The notes under the pieces were generated by a model. The model saw only the letters and a list, made by a program, of their open reading frames with translations. It searched no databases and had not been told where the DNA came from. This document shows, piece after piece, positions 1-11,445 of a DNA stretch of 64,000 nt. The DNA comes from Amblyomma americanum (lineage: Eukaryota > Arthropoda > Arachnida > Ixodida > Ixodidae): positions 50,680,272 to 50,744,271 of the forward strand of contig NC_135500.1 in the NCBI RefSeq assembly GCF_052857255.1, in the 5' to 3' direction. Each line of letters opens with the position of its first letter. Positions within the stretch are counted from its first letter, which is position 1. Made by a program: the position numbers and the translations under genes.

Positions 1-145
1 TTATTTCTTTATGGGAAAAAAAACTTTTTTTGTCTAATTGTACGGTGCAACTTCAATTTCATCTCTTTGTATTTTGCATTGGAGCGCTCGGTGAGAGTGC
101 AGATTATTTATGAAATACTACACAATCCCTTTCATTGCTTTGGTG

Positions 146-200
146 CCGCCGCGGTGGCTCAGTGGTTATGGGGCCCGGCTGCTGACCCGAAAGACGCGGG
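146..200 (+). mobile_element. tRNA-headed SINE, 5' head only
   Basis: The stretch gtggctcagtggttatgg followed by gctgacccgaaagacgcggg is the tRNA-like head shared by the SINE copies at 10573, 22169, 32569, 55566 and 62135. The similarity stops near 200, where a 23-bp perfect palindrome (201-223, 10-bp arms around tga) begins. The copy is therefore truncated and has no tail. Confidence 0.7.
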
Positions 201-223
201 TACAGGTAGATGATCTACCTGTA

Positions 224-1354
224 CTGCTAGGATTCAGGACATCATTGTTGGCTAGGCAGTGCTCATAAAGCCCCTTTATGGTCTGCTGCCCAAGAGTTTG
301 GTTTTTGGTGGTCAACACGCGTGTTTTGTTAGCACATATGCATCATGCGCTCAAGCACATCATGGGGTGGGGGGGGGGTGAGAAAAACCTGCCTCATGGG
401 TGGCTTGACAAGCTCGCATCTCCTTATAAGAGGCTATAAAAGACACAACACAAATGGTACGGGAATGCTAAGGATAGGGAAGCTCTGAATCACAGCAGTT
501 AGCCAGTAAAAATCACTGCACAGAGAATGGATACAACTCCACAAGTGTAATATGTATGTATACAAATATTCACAAAGCAAACAAGTAGTCACTCACTTCA
601 CAAATATTAAACAAATAATGCAAACATGCATAAGTACACATTATATACACTATATACATACACAACCACATCTACCATACACACACACAGCCAAAAATGC
701 CAGGCCAAGTGAACTATATGACATAACCCGGTCACTCCAAACAAACTCTGTCTGAGGTTTACAGTCACATCATGTTTCAGCATCATGGCTAGTCGCCTAG
801 AGAATCTATGAGGGCTTATGTAAATGGAAATTGCATTTGAGCTGTAACTTCCGGCCTTTTTAAGCAACTACTGCAGAAACCACGGCAGTAGGTATGTTTA
901 CAACTACAGCTGCACCAACAACTCTGTTATTACCACTAGACTTGATCCTCTGTCACAGGCTCCTGCCTGGCTACATAATAAAAACCTCCAGCAGTAGCTC
1001 TTTGCAAAGCCTGACTCGACATTTCCTAAGGCTTTAGATTTTGTTGCTCGCATGGAAAACATTGTACAGCAGTCGCAAAGAATGAGTACTGAGCATGCAG
1101 ATGTCGACAAAGCAACCAACACAGGTTCCACATGTGACCGCAAGGCTCAGACAAAAAGGTTGCCATGATCGACATGCAATGACATGAAATAAGTATACTT
1201 CACAGGAAGTGTCAGTATGCTTGTTACATATATGTGTGTGTGTGTGCGCACGCGCCATAAAGTGTACAGCAAGTCAAAAGCAGTCACCACCTAGGTGAAG
1301 CCCGGATGCTGAACTGGACATGCTCTTAACAGGGGCCTTATTATCAATCATGAC
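224..1354. other. No gene recognised; short TG microsatellite
   Basis: Only short, unrelated open frames occur here. A G-run lies at 364-378 and an alternating TG/GC tract at about 1233-1252. I see no repeat family or coding signal that I can name. Confidence 0.5.
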
Positions 1355-3755
1355 CTATGGTCGCAGTCCTGCAGACGCACGTTGCCATGGTACAGCACCC
1401 CGACTGCTTACAAAATAGGTTGAAAAAATATCCCTGGCTTCAGCAGCTGCCCTGGAAAAATTGTGGCCAGCAGGAGGCTGCAGGTCGAGCATGGCTGAGC
1501 CCCCATCAGCGTCTAGGGTGGCACGCCACTGGCCCTGGGCAACATTCCCAAAGCTGTCCTCTTGATCGCCATATGTGGCATCCATGTAGAACGCATCGTC
1601 CATCAAAAAGTTGTGTAGGACACAGGCAGCCATCACCACAAAGTCGACATTTTCAGGCTTCAGGTTAATTACTCGCCTGAAGATCCGAAACCTCGAGGCC
1701 ATAACGCCAAAGGCGCTTTCCACGCACCTCCTGCAAATAAATAGCGTTGAGTAATACATGTTGTGAAGGGAGTATTTTATAGCTTCGATTACCTAGCCCG
1801 GCTTAGGCGGTAGTTGAAGATCCGTTTGTGGTCTTCGTGGCACCTTCCTGAGTATGGGCGCAGGAAATCGGGACGAAGCTGAAAAGCCTCGTCGCCGATG
1901 AAAACGTGTGGCGCCACTACTGTTGATCCCGGCAGCTGTGTGGGGGCTGGCAGCCTGAGAAGACCTCCCTCCAGGCACTTACCAAACCTGGAGGCACTCA
2001 GGGTTCCCCCATCACTTTGACGACCATAGCCGCCAACATCAACTGTCACAAACTTTAGGTTGCTATCCGCCACTGCCATCAATACGATGGAGTATGTGCC
2101 CTGCAAGTGACCGCAACCATGAGCATTGATTCTGAAGCATGACAAAGCAAAATTAGTACCTTGTAGTTGTAGTACAGGCTGCCAGAATTTGATGGGGCCT
2201 GTATCTGTACATGTTTCCCGTCGACTGCACCCACACAGTGCGGGAAATTCCACCTGTGGCGGAAGCCAGCAGCCACCTCTAACCACTTTTCAGTGGTTGG
2301 CATCTGAAATAAAAATTGGTGAATGGGTAAAATTTGGGTAAACAGAGCTCAGCGTGTACTGATAGCAGTGATGACATCTCTAAATTGAAATAGTAATGAT
2401 CATTCTTGGGCTATACTGCACTCAACACCTAGTCAACACGGCCAGTACTAGACCCGTTTCTCACACAAGCATCACTACTAGGTACCATTTATCTGCAACA
2501 CACAACTTCATCACCAACAATGCTATTTCGTAATCATCACTGATTACTGTCAGTGACCCAACTAAGCTCTTCATTTTTTCTTGATATGCAACCTGTTTTT
2601 TAATGCGAGTCGCAGTGCAATGTATAAGCTCCTCTGTTTGTGCTGGATGGATGCCAGGCACTTTGTAGAGTAGCATTAAAGAATCAAAAACAAATGCCAG
2701 CATACAGAGATGACGCACTGAGACAGGCTTTCAGCTCGAGTTTCCTTGTTGAAAGCCTCCACAAGCCCTCTGTACTTTTCGTGTCTTGCAGACAAAAATT
2801 TGTAATCTCTTGAACTATGCGATACCAACTGACTCATCACACACTCCTGAGAACCTTCTATGACTCGAACTACTCAACCACATCTACGGTCAGTGCATGC
2901 AAATTTCCATACTGAATGAGGCAACAAAGCACAGCATGGCAAGCACAGCCTTGAGTTAATACTGCCATGCAGCATACCTTTAAACAGATTGGCTGCAACA
3001 CTCTCCACAGCAGCCTACAGGTGTAGTGCACTACTTCTGCCACTGTGGAGATTCCCACCCTGAATCCCATGGCCACATCCTGCATATGCATTCCAGAGCA
3101 CAGATATCTGAAACAAAAATTTCAGAGAAGGTTACTGTAAATTTGTCAATCCGAAATCAACAAACGGAAGCAGGCGCACAGACATCCAGCAAATTTTCAC
3201 GCAGCCAAGCCACTGACCTGAGGGTGATTGCGAGCCGCATGCGAGAAGGAAGCGGCTCACGTATGGTGTGGTCCTTTGTTAGTGGCTCCTCCACTAGGGC
3301 GTGCAGCTCCTCGAATTTCTCTGGAGTCATCTTAAAGTATTTTTTAAAATACTCCTTGTCTCCTGAGATGAGAAGTGGCATCTGCAAAGCGCGAGTATGT
3401 CTTAGCAAGAAGCACATCAAGCGCACATGAAAAAAAGCGGCCAAGCGAAAAATCGAACATCTCAACTCACGGCAGTGTAAAATTCTGACTCCGACTTCCT
3501 GTTCTGCCAAATTGGCCGCACCCACCACCGCCTCGAGTTCGGTAGGCTCATGAGGAGCTTTGTTTTCTCAAGGAGAAAATACTCCTCGAGAAGCAGCAGC
3601 CGGCGATGTTCTGGCTCAAAAATGGAGACAGCAGGAGCAGTGTCCACGTCTTCAAAGACGCTGCCTCCATGACCAGCGAGGATTTTTTGTTTCTCCAACA
3701 AGCAATACTCTTCAAGGAGCAGTAGACTCACGCTGAGCGCTGAAGAGGTTTCCAT
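1355..3755 (-). CDS. HARBI1-like: HARBI1-like PIF/Harbinger nuclease gene, six exons
   Basis: Spliced minus-strand gene. Proposed exons are 3755-3471, 3381-3218, 3107-2978, 2303-2160, 2100-1793 and 1730-1355. Every intron has GT donor and AG acceptor, and the frame stays open across all junctions, giving about 468 residues, close to family size. Exon 1 ends with the RRWWVRPIWQNR motif typical of HARBI1 N termini. Exon 2 has EYFKKYFKMTPEKFEEL, and exon 3 continues the helical region. Exon 4 has VGAVDGKHV (first catalytic D), exon 5 has FIGDEAF (second D), and exon 6 has VESAFGVMASRF (catalytic E) and VLHNFL, ending near GAVPWQ. The DDE nuclease triad is therefore complete. Family members are Harbinger transposases or domesticated nucleases. 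I found no terminal inverted repeats or MYB-like partner beside it, so domestication is possible but unproven. The start ATG at 3755 is the first ATG in frame with exon 1. Confidence 0.85.
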
Positions 3756-4079
3756 GCTGGCGAAAGAGGCACAGCACACAGCTACACAGAAACAGAAGAT
3801 CAGCGTGCTCAGCTAGGGGTTATATCGACGGATTCGTAGCCGGCGCTATTTTCACGTCAGTAGTTACATTCAGTGGCATCACCGTATTCATGATTAACAA
3901 AAAAATTCATTCCAATAATGACATGCGAATTATTCACTTCCACCTCAGGAAAATCATAATTACAGAACAATAAAACAGTTTGCGCGTTGCGTGTGAAAGC
4001 ACTGGCCGAAAATCGCACTGCGGCGTCACCGACTAGACCGACTGTTTTCGTTCCAGTCGCATGCATGTGAAACGGCCCT
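3756..4079. other. Upstream of the HARBI1-like gene; nothing recognised
   Basis: Probable 5' flank of the gene on the minus strand. No TATA box or repeat family could be assigned. Confidence 0.4.
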
Positions 4080-4287
4080 CAGGCCGGAGGTGCCGTCTGC
4101 AGGAAGCTGGGGCCAAAGTGGTGTGTTGCCTTTGCCAAGGGGCCTTAAGGGTCCAAACGCTCGGCATCGGCTCAACCACCAGGATCCCCTTTTCCCCGGA
4201 CACGGCGATGCCACGCACGGCGAGGCGCGGGTGCTCGGGTCCGTGGTGATGCACAGTTCACCATCATCCCCTTGCGGGGATGTCCCT
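4080..4287 (-). repeat. Orphan fragment of I-clade LINE 5' region
   Basis: About 208 bp match, in reverse orientation, the stretch 46251-46456 inside the 5' UTR of the full-length LINE at 46170. Shared landmarks include the ggatgatggtgaactgtg and gccgatgccgagcg segments. Both ends of the match lie inside the LINE, with no LINE coding or 3' sequence attached. Ordinary 5'-truncated LINE copies would show the opposite pattern. Confidence 0.8.
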
Positions 4288-5805
4288 GCGGAGCACAGCG
4301 GCTGGATTACATCCTATACTGGCGTTCTGCTATATGTGTACCGTCTGAGCGGGCGCCATAACTGGTGCCACTTGGGATCACCATTGGTGAAAAATCGTGG
4401 CCCGCCTGTTTGGCACAGAGGGTTCGGAGTGTGGTAAACAGAATGGCATGATTCGGCACACAAAGTTGTTAGTTGAGTTTAAACCCGGTGTGTGTGGGGG
4501 ATTCGTACCCATAACCTTTGGTCTTCGAAACCGTAATGGAGGCAGCCTTTAGAAGGCCGTGGTGGGTGAACCAGTGGTTGCAGAGGGATGCGAGCGGCGC
4601 CAAACGAATCATCGTTGCTTGGTGTACACATTGGTATCGAAATTTGTCGAAAGCTTAGGTGAAAGCAACTTAGCTAATGCTCTTCATTTGATTTCGCATT
4701 AGTAAATCATTGTTTAATTTTTCTCTTTTCCGCCTGCTGCCCCTCTGCGGTTAGAAAGCAAACGAGAGTGGGAAGGGCACACAATGCATTCTGCCAGGGC
4801 CAGGCAAGCACCTCGCCTTCTTCGCTGCGGCTCTGGTGAACTAGTGACAGCGTTCCCTGACTGCCGTGCTGTGCAAAAGCTGGGATTTTTAATGATGTGT
4901 TGTAAACAGTCAGCTTCTTTTTGAGGACTTGAGTGTACCATGCACACCCAGGTGGTATATCCTCTACATAATTGCACGCATTTCATAGCCACCTTGTTAA
5001 ACACTGTCGGGGACCTTTTAAAGGTAGACGTGAAGCGTCCCCCTTTTTTTAAGTGGGGCTTATTGTACCAAGGCAACTCTAGCAATGAGGGACGACACAG
5101 TGGAATACTGATAATTTCTGCTGTCATGGTATCTCTCCTTTCACGTCTACTAAAATGTGGCGCCACTATGGCTGGCATCGAGTCAGCCTTGCCCAGTGCC
5201 CTAAGCACTGAACCATCACGGCAGGGCTGGACATGCTTTTCAGCCAAACACCATTATTTAAAGATAAGCATTTCCAGCGGAATATCCAAGTGTCATATCC
5301 ACTACCTATAGATTAAGATAAATTTTGCCCGCACGTCAGTGTGTAACGGAATTTTTTTTCAAGCACTATGCATTCAGTGCAATAGTACCTGTAGTTGATG
5401 CAAGGATTTCTGGTGTACTTAACAGTTATATGGTGGTTGCCTTTAGTATATCGTGCTGTATGCCTGTGTTTTCAGATTTTGATTTCTCATAGCTTGCATT
5501 AGGTTGCTAGACTTTTGAAACGTATGGCAGCCATAACTCATACAACTGTATTGCACTGCTTTTAAAGGACAAGGTAGGTTATAGTTAGTAACATCAGAGC
5601 AGTTAAAATATGTCACATATGAAGTCAAGCAGGTGCTGGGGTAGGTGGGCCTTAAGCACTTTGAGTGAGCCTTGAGCGATCACTTCTAGCCCATGTTCTG
5701 ATGGCTGCCTTACATCTTGAACTTCAGCTAAAGGGTTAGCAAATCAAGTTTGCTCAGTGTATAATATGTCTTCATTAAATATGTGCATTTGTATTTTTGT
5801 TTCAG
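4288..5805. other. No recognised gene; one unexplained 177-codon frame
   Basis: The longest open frame is on the minus strand at 4714-5247. It has no domain I recognise and low-complexity basic stretches, so it may be chance. A pyrimidine-rich tract ending in ttgtttcag at 5795-5805 acts as the acceptor for the next feature. Confidence 0.4.
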
Positions 5806-5956
5806 GGTCAGGGATTCCATGTGCCCACCTTCTCTCAAAAAGTACTACGGAGGAAACTATGGTTGCTTTCTTTCAGGCAATCAAAGACAGACTTGGTGAG
5901 GCACTTTGCACTGAGCTCTTCATGTCAGATGATGCGCCAGCATATTACAATGCTTG
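5806..5956 (+). pseudogene. MULE-type transposase exon fragment
   Basis: After an AG acceptor at 5804-5805, the frame reads IPCAHLLSKSTTEETMVAFF and then ELFMSDDAPAYYNA. This resembles the catalytic core of MULE transposases and related SWIM-type proteins, where FMSDDAPAFYNAW surrounds a catalytic aspartate. The next codon, expected to be tryptophan, is TGA. No flanking exons were found, so this is a relic or a single displaced exon. Confidence 0.6.
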
Positions 5957-6472
5957 AGGGAAGAGAGTCAACCAACCACGGCCGCCAACCAAAGTGACCT
6001 TCACACTGCTGCAGCATAAAGAAGCATTGGCAGAGTGGTGTGTGAAAGTGCGTGAGGTTTCCGGGTGAGGTGACTGGGGCAAAAGAGAGCGTCCACGAGA
6101 GTCAACTTTTTTAGCTGGCAAGATTGACCGCAACCACGACCACCAACCATATTCACCTGCACTCCACTGCAACAGGAAGGCCAAGGAGTGGCAAAGTGGT
6201 GTGAAAGTGTGCCACTGCCAAGCACTCCTGGGACTATTAAGATGGTGACGACACCACATCTCCCTTGACAACTTGTTTTCTGTTCCGAAAGGGCCACTGC
6301 CTTTGAGAACCGCTGTGTTGTGTGCATGGACTGCCGCTGCGCCGCGATCATTGTATGTGTGTTTTTAAATTCGTATTCAGTGCGAACGTTTCGGTTCATT
6401 CTAATTATTATCTGACATCCTTAATCCTAACCACTAGTGTATGTGTTCAATTTGCATCTAGTTCAGCGGCAG
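5957..6472. other. Diverged tandem duplication, no gene
   Basis: Two related segments of about 90 bp, near 5975-6060 and 6125-6215, share ccaccaacca-like starts, a central cactgc block and agtggtgtgaaagtg-like ends. No coding potential is evident. Confidence 0.4.
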
Positions 6473-6597
6473 ACTGTAAATGTATATAGTGCTCGCTGTC
6501 ATCCGTAATTGTAATCACTTGTACGTATGCAGATTACACACATACAAGTGATTACAATTACGGACGATAGAGAGCACTATATACATGTGTTTACAGT
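6473..6597. repeat. 125-bp near-perfect hairpin (MITE or small-RNA precursor)
   Basis: Arms 6473-6530 and 6539-6597 are reverse complements with only a few differences, including a 4-base offset near the outer end. The loop is about 8 bases. The outer ends read actgtaaa and tttacagt. The arms contain the core tccgtaattgtaatcacttg. The structure could be a tiny fold-back transposon or a pre-microRNA-like hairpin. Confidence 0.75.
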
Positions 6598-8263
6598 ATC
6601 TATCGCATGGCAGTCTTTGATTAATGTAGTATGGTTTTTGATTTGCGTGCGTGTGCGTCTTCATAAAAATATACGTGTTGTTTTTACCTGAATTTGTGGC
6701 TGTGTCCCATTCACAACGCGTCAAACTCCACCCCCTTCCGGCCTGGTTTGGCAAGGTGCTTCGCATTTCTGCTGAGCTGCGAGAGCACATATGCATGGTA
6801 GGAACACAGGTCAGCATATTCACAAATGCCTTCATTCTGCCTCACACTCAGGCTTGCAAGTGGAAGGTTTGCTGTGCACTTTTGTGACGCCTATACGTGT
6901 TTACTTGAAGGCAAGGATGAGTCACTACCGAGAGTACTTGAATTGGAGTCCAGTTTGATTGGTAGAAGCTCAGCTGGCCACCTGTTGTGCAACCAATTAC
7001 AGGCTTTCTTTGGCTTACAACATTCAGGATGTCTTCACCAACTTCCCCGCATGATAAAGGTGCATTAGCGGTTTCAGAACAAAACTTATACACTTCGATA
7101 TTTATCAAAAACGTAACCTTCACGCATGGTTGTCAGCCTCAGTGATTCGCGACTCCTTTTTGCTTATTTCGTCATGACACTTGTACTTGCAAGACTGGCC
7201 TCTAAAGAGGATGTAGGCTGTGCAGCTCTACAGGTATCTGCAATTAAAAACGACCTCTGTGTTTTCCCTCTCAAATCACACACTAAGCCAGTTTAAAAAA
7301 TAATGGGACAGAGCAGCGCCCTGTACAAATGCCTCGCACAACTTTGGGCTCCAACAGAGCTGGTCTGAAAGATTGTAGTCAAGCAAACCGATGATGAAGC
7401 AATCTTGGAACAAGCCTATCTTCAGTAGCAGATGGTGCGTACTCTTAGTGCTTAACCACTGTATGGACAGCACTGCAAAAAGAAAAACAAACAGTCTCGC
7501 CCAGCTGCTCCATCCGGTAGTGGAAATAGGCAGATTCATATAGCTTGAGTGGATGTACGAAGTGGTCGGTGAATGCCTTCTTGACAACTGATGTGGCCAT
7601 AAAGTCTACTTCAGCCTGCAATGTCAATGCAAGAACTGTTCTTGCGTGCAGCCCCATGCAGTGGAGCATGGACTTCGAAACCTTTACTGCAGGATATTCG
7701 TCGTGTCGACCTTTAACATCCAAGGCATACTGCACCTTTATTGAGAGCACTCTTCTAGAGCCCTTTTAAAACGATAAATGTATATTAGCTTCGTGAGGCA
7801 TTCATGTCACGAAGTGCTTTACATATGAATACAATAAGCTTCATAAGCCAAGTGTTGCACCAAGCAGAAATGTTATTAATGTCACACTTAAGAAAAATAG
7901 TATCGGATGGGGTGCACAGGTCTCAGGCTGTTTGCCAATGATTGCGACATACTAATAGATGATGTTATGACATCACGATGATAATATAGATTATGAAGAG
8001 AGGTCCTAATACAGGCCGTTGAGGGACACCTGATGTTATGATGACAGATTAGTTATTGTTATTAGCTGTAGTGCATGCAATCACACAAAAACAAGCCTTT
8101 TTAATAGGTCATTCTATACATTTAGTTTACTAATTCTTAAAGGGACATTGAGGAGAAATCGAAGGTGGCTTGCATAGACAGAATACCAGGGTCTGTATTC
8201 AGAGTTTGTGTCACAATAAAAAGCGTCATATTGTGCCGCAGCGGCCACACCTGATTAATTGCA
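6598..8263. other. No recognised gene
   Basis: Several open frames under 105 codons occur on both strands, the best on minus at 7445-7750. None carries a motif that I recognise. No repeat family could be assigned. Confidence 0.4.
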
Positions 8264-8625
8264 ATGCCTGCAAGATGTCCACACTCCCTGGCCTGGCAAG
8301 CCCGCCATCAAAGACTAACCTTCGTCAGCGTCGTCGCAAGGAAGGTGAGGACAACCCTTCCCATCAAGCAGCACTGCCTTGAGTGGCTGAAAGAATCTCA
8401 AAAATCAGATTGTGTGTGCTTGTATCTCCGAGAACTCTGCACAAAAGAAAGGCCTTCTCGACGAGATTTACCCCTTGAAGTGAGATCCTTCTACGAGCGT
8501 CGTCAACAGCTCACAGTAGAGGACGATCTGCTACTCTACGCAGCCTGTGTTGTTGTCCCACTCACGTGCAGGAAAGAAATTTTGGGCCTTTTGCACGGTC
8601 ATTTTGGTCACTTTACTGACATGCA
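8264..8625 (+). pseudogene. Gypsy integrase H2C2 domain fragment
   Basis: The frame carries QQLTVEDDLLLYAACVVVP followed by LLHGHFGH. This matches the linker and first half of the zinc-binding H2C2 domain of Ty3/gypsy integrases of the K02A2.6 type, in which a GHxG motif follows VVVP and LLH. The second half (paired cysteines, WWPG) is missing and the frame becomes unrelated after 8625. Confidence 0.65.
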
Positions 8626-9029
8626 AGTTCCAATTACGCTTCACATGCCAAGTACAGAGCACGCGTTTCAAAGGTGGAATGTGTGAGTACACACAAGTCA
8701 AGCAACACTTCACAGCCTATTACAGAAGTTTTCGCTTTCATAAGCACATACGGCAACGATCCGATCCAAGAGCATAGACGCATTCTACTTTGCCCTGCGT
8801 TCGATGGTAAGGAAGCTGTAACTTTGGGTCTTTAACTGTCGAGGACAGGCTGGAAATTGACGGCTTTGTTGTTGGCCTGCTCGACGCCAAGCTTTCAGAA
8901 CAGCTGCGTCGCATGCCAGATCTGACTCTTGACAAAGCATTTTTGCATGCTTGCTTGCACAAGGACGCACAGAAGGAAAGAAAGGGCACAAGATGGGTCT
9001 CTGACTGTGCACGCAGGCACGTGCATCAC

Positions 9030-9390
9030 AAATCCATTCCAACAGAGACACGTCAAAAAACAGAAGAAGCTTTGCAACTTTTGTGGACCCGAAACTCATG
9101 TGTATGCCTTCTGCCCTGTGCACAATGCTGTATGTAGGTTTTGCAAAAAGAAAGGACCTTATGAGAGCGTCTCTGCAAACCTGTCCGTCTCACCAAGCAA
9201 CGCTTATCTCCAAGACACTTGCACGCAATGTCTGTCCCACCAAGGCGGAAAAGACTTGACACGAAGTTTGTGCGCATGAAGGTCAACAGACTTCCTCCCA
9301 AATTTAAAGTGGACCAAGGTGCAGAAGTGACTGCAGTTCCCGACACCTTTCCAGGCTTTCCGTCGCTGCTGGGTCCATAATCCTCATCCG
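9030..9390 (+). pseudogene. Gag zinc knuckles and protease remnant of a K02A2.6-like gypsy
   Basis: The frame from about 9050 shows CNFCGPETHVYAFC and then CRFCKKKG, a pair of knuckle-like motifs typical of the end of gag in these elements. In another frame FKVDQGAEVTAV (9301-9340) corresponds to the protease FxVDTGAEVTA motif with T changed to Q. This gag/protease piece lies downstream of the integrase fragment at 8264, so the element's order is scrambled. Confidence 0.6.
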
Positions 9391-9429
9391 ACGTCGTCTT
9401 TACTCTTGCACATCCTTTAAGGCTTTAGG

Positions 9430-9640
9430 CATATCACCAGCAGCCAGATTCCCACAGTCAAAAGCTGAGTTGGACAGGATGGCGTGGACCGTCAAGGACT
9501 TGGTGCACAAAGCGGACAATGTTTTCCTCGCACTGCTTGTCTACCAGAAAATTCCTGGCGTCAGTGAACTGAGCACAGCACAACTTCTCATAGGCAGACG
9601 CGCACCAGAGTTCCTAAAACATCAAGCAGCTTGAACCAGG
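9430..9640 (+). pseudogene. Integrase core C-terminal fragment
   Basis: The frame reads AWTVKDLVHKADNVFLALL, then SELSTAQLLIGRR. This matches the end of the gypsy integrase core, where TVK, the LALL.Y.xTP stretch and AQLLMGR are conserved. It follows the protease remnant directly, so reverse transcriptase, RNase H and most of integrase are deleted here. Confidence 0.65.
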
Positions 9641-10114
9641 CTGGCCCTTGTCTAAGTCTTTTAATCTGAGCGATCAAGCTAATAGGAAAAGGAATTCACT
9701 TCAGGTACAGTGCCCACTTCAGACGAGTGGGCAAGTTCGGGTGCATGGCACATAACCCTGCGATGGTTCTGGGACCAGTTCAACATCCCCCAGCCGTATG
9801 TAGTGGAGGACCTGAATAACGTTCTTCAATGCTACAGGTTATTCCTCATCCCACTGTTCAATGTCCGAGGGTCCTGCCAAATGTGTTACTGGAATGAACC
9901 CGAGAGGAAGCCATCAAGGAGTGAGACTAATACAGCAGGGACGCAGGTAGTTCTTTGCCCAACTTCATGGCTTCACCCCTGTCACAACCTTCAAGTTCAC
10001 CCTTTTGAGTGTCAAGATTTGGACAACTGATTTGGAGGCCTATAAGACTGAACTTGTGCTTGTGTAGTGCTGAGCATAGAGCGCATTTTTGTTCCTTTCT
10101 TAAACAAGGGGGGA

Positions 10115-10246
10115 TGTAGTGTGTGTTGCACTAGGTGGCCTCACTGCTTTCTCGGCTACATATGCCATGTGCAATAAAACTTTGGGCCTTTTCCCCACTA
10201 ACCAGCATGGTGTGTGGTTCATGCTTGTGGAAGCACATCCCCTACA
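10115..10246 (+). repeat. Short LTR of the decayed gypsy element
   Basis: The sequence begins tgtagtgtg after the purine tract aaacaagggggga (10102-10114, a polypurine-tract signature) and ends cccctaca. It contains the polyadenylation signal aataaa near 10171. The TG...CA ends and the PPT fit a 3' LTR of about 132 bp. No partner LTR was found upstream. Confidence 0.55.
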
Positions 10247-10572
10247 ATCACATCAGAAGATGCAGAAGAGCGAAAGCACAAGTGCTCCAGTCACACAGGG
10301 GGCAGGCAAAGCAATGAAGCTGCGTCACAGCGTCACTGCATCCAAAAATTCGTCCGGACACTCATTCAACCACTGGAGAGGAACTGGATGTCTGCTTCAT
10401 CCTTCAGATAGCAAAAAATGCAGTCAAGCCTTGTTAGAACGAAACGATTTATGATGAAATTATGGATTTAATATAGCAATGGCTTTGAACCCTCTTTGAA
10501 CCAGCCATAGGAATCCATGTATCTGGCGCCAATTGTTTTACTAAGTGAACTTTTCCTACCACTGCACACTGT

Positions 10573-10808
10573 AGTCCGCTGCGCTTGCCTAGCAGTTATG
10601 GTGCTCGACTGCCGACTCGAAAGGCGTGGGTTCGACCCCGGTCGCAACGGTCGAATTTCGATGGAGGCAAAATTCTAGAGGTTCGTGTGCTGTGCGATGT
10701 CAGTGCACGTTAATGAAGCCCAGGCGGCAGAAATTTCCGGAGACCTTCACGACGGCAGCGCTCATAGCCTTAGTTGCTTTGGGACAAACCCACAGCAAAC
10801 CAAACCAT
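10573..10808 (+). mobile_element. tRNA-headed SINE
   Basis: The tRNA-like head (A box near tagcagttatggtgctcg, B box gggttcgaccccgg) is followed by the body also seen inverted at 32569 and 62135, ending in a ttgctttggg block and aaaccaaacc. Flanking tgcacactgt (10563-10572) and tgcacattgt (10809-10818) form a probable 10-bp target duplication with one mismatch. Confidence 0.8.
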
Positions 10809-10818
10809 TGCACATTGT

Positions 10819-11445
10819 GTTGAAAAGCATTTGTAATACATAAGGAACCTGGTATAGTGGCAACGACATTTGTGAAAGCGTATTGCAAAGTTCTGCGCAT
10901 GCTATGGCTGCATGAAAAGATTCACCTTGTGCTAACACACAGCATTACACGGTTGTGAGGCATTGCTATTTTGGATAAAGATGTGGCTGCACTACACATT
11001 TAAAAGCCAGTTTGTCATTCACAGGGACACAGCTTAGAGGTTTCACAGATTCTTCATATCATTACCAGCTATTTTTTCCTTTCATATAGTTCTGGCTCAC
11101 CAATGCCTGGCATAATGAAGTAGGCCAACAGTTTAATGGATGTGAATAATGCTTGCCACGATGGGTTTGTCACGAAGGTACACATTGGATATAAGTGATG
11201 CCAACAAGGAAAGCTTTCAATTAATTTCAGCCACACCAATGGCAAATTCAATGAAGTCTAAATGGAAAAATGCCTCGGTGCTGGGCAATGTCAGTGAAAA
11301 CGCACTTGATGCTGCAGACTCCACAGAGCAGATGCAGCTCAGAAACACATCAGGAACAGGTCTCACTGCCACCAAGTTACTCATCAAAACCTTGCAATCC
11401 CTGCACTGCCCATTGCTGTAAGTACTGCAGGCTGTAGTGCAGGTC
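10819..11445. other. No recognised gene
   Basis: Plus-strand frames here are antisense to the 3' flank of the exon at 11446. Nothing else was identified. Confidence 0.4.

Noticed and set aside
4714..5247. 177-codon minus-strand frame
   Set aside because: No recognisable domain, biased composition and no splice or promoter signals. Kept only as unexplained.
8531..8713. Minus-strand frame with LCTWHVKRNW, reminiscent of SWIM/MULE proteins
   Set aside because: It is antisense to the integrase fragment and has no supporting flanking motif, so it is probably coincidence.
10573..10640. Possible tRNA genes in the SINE heads (also at 13816, 22169, 55566 and 63675)
   Set aside because: They are followed by shared SINE bodies and tails with target duplications, and the cloverleaf is not intact.
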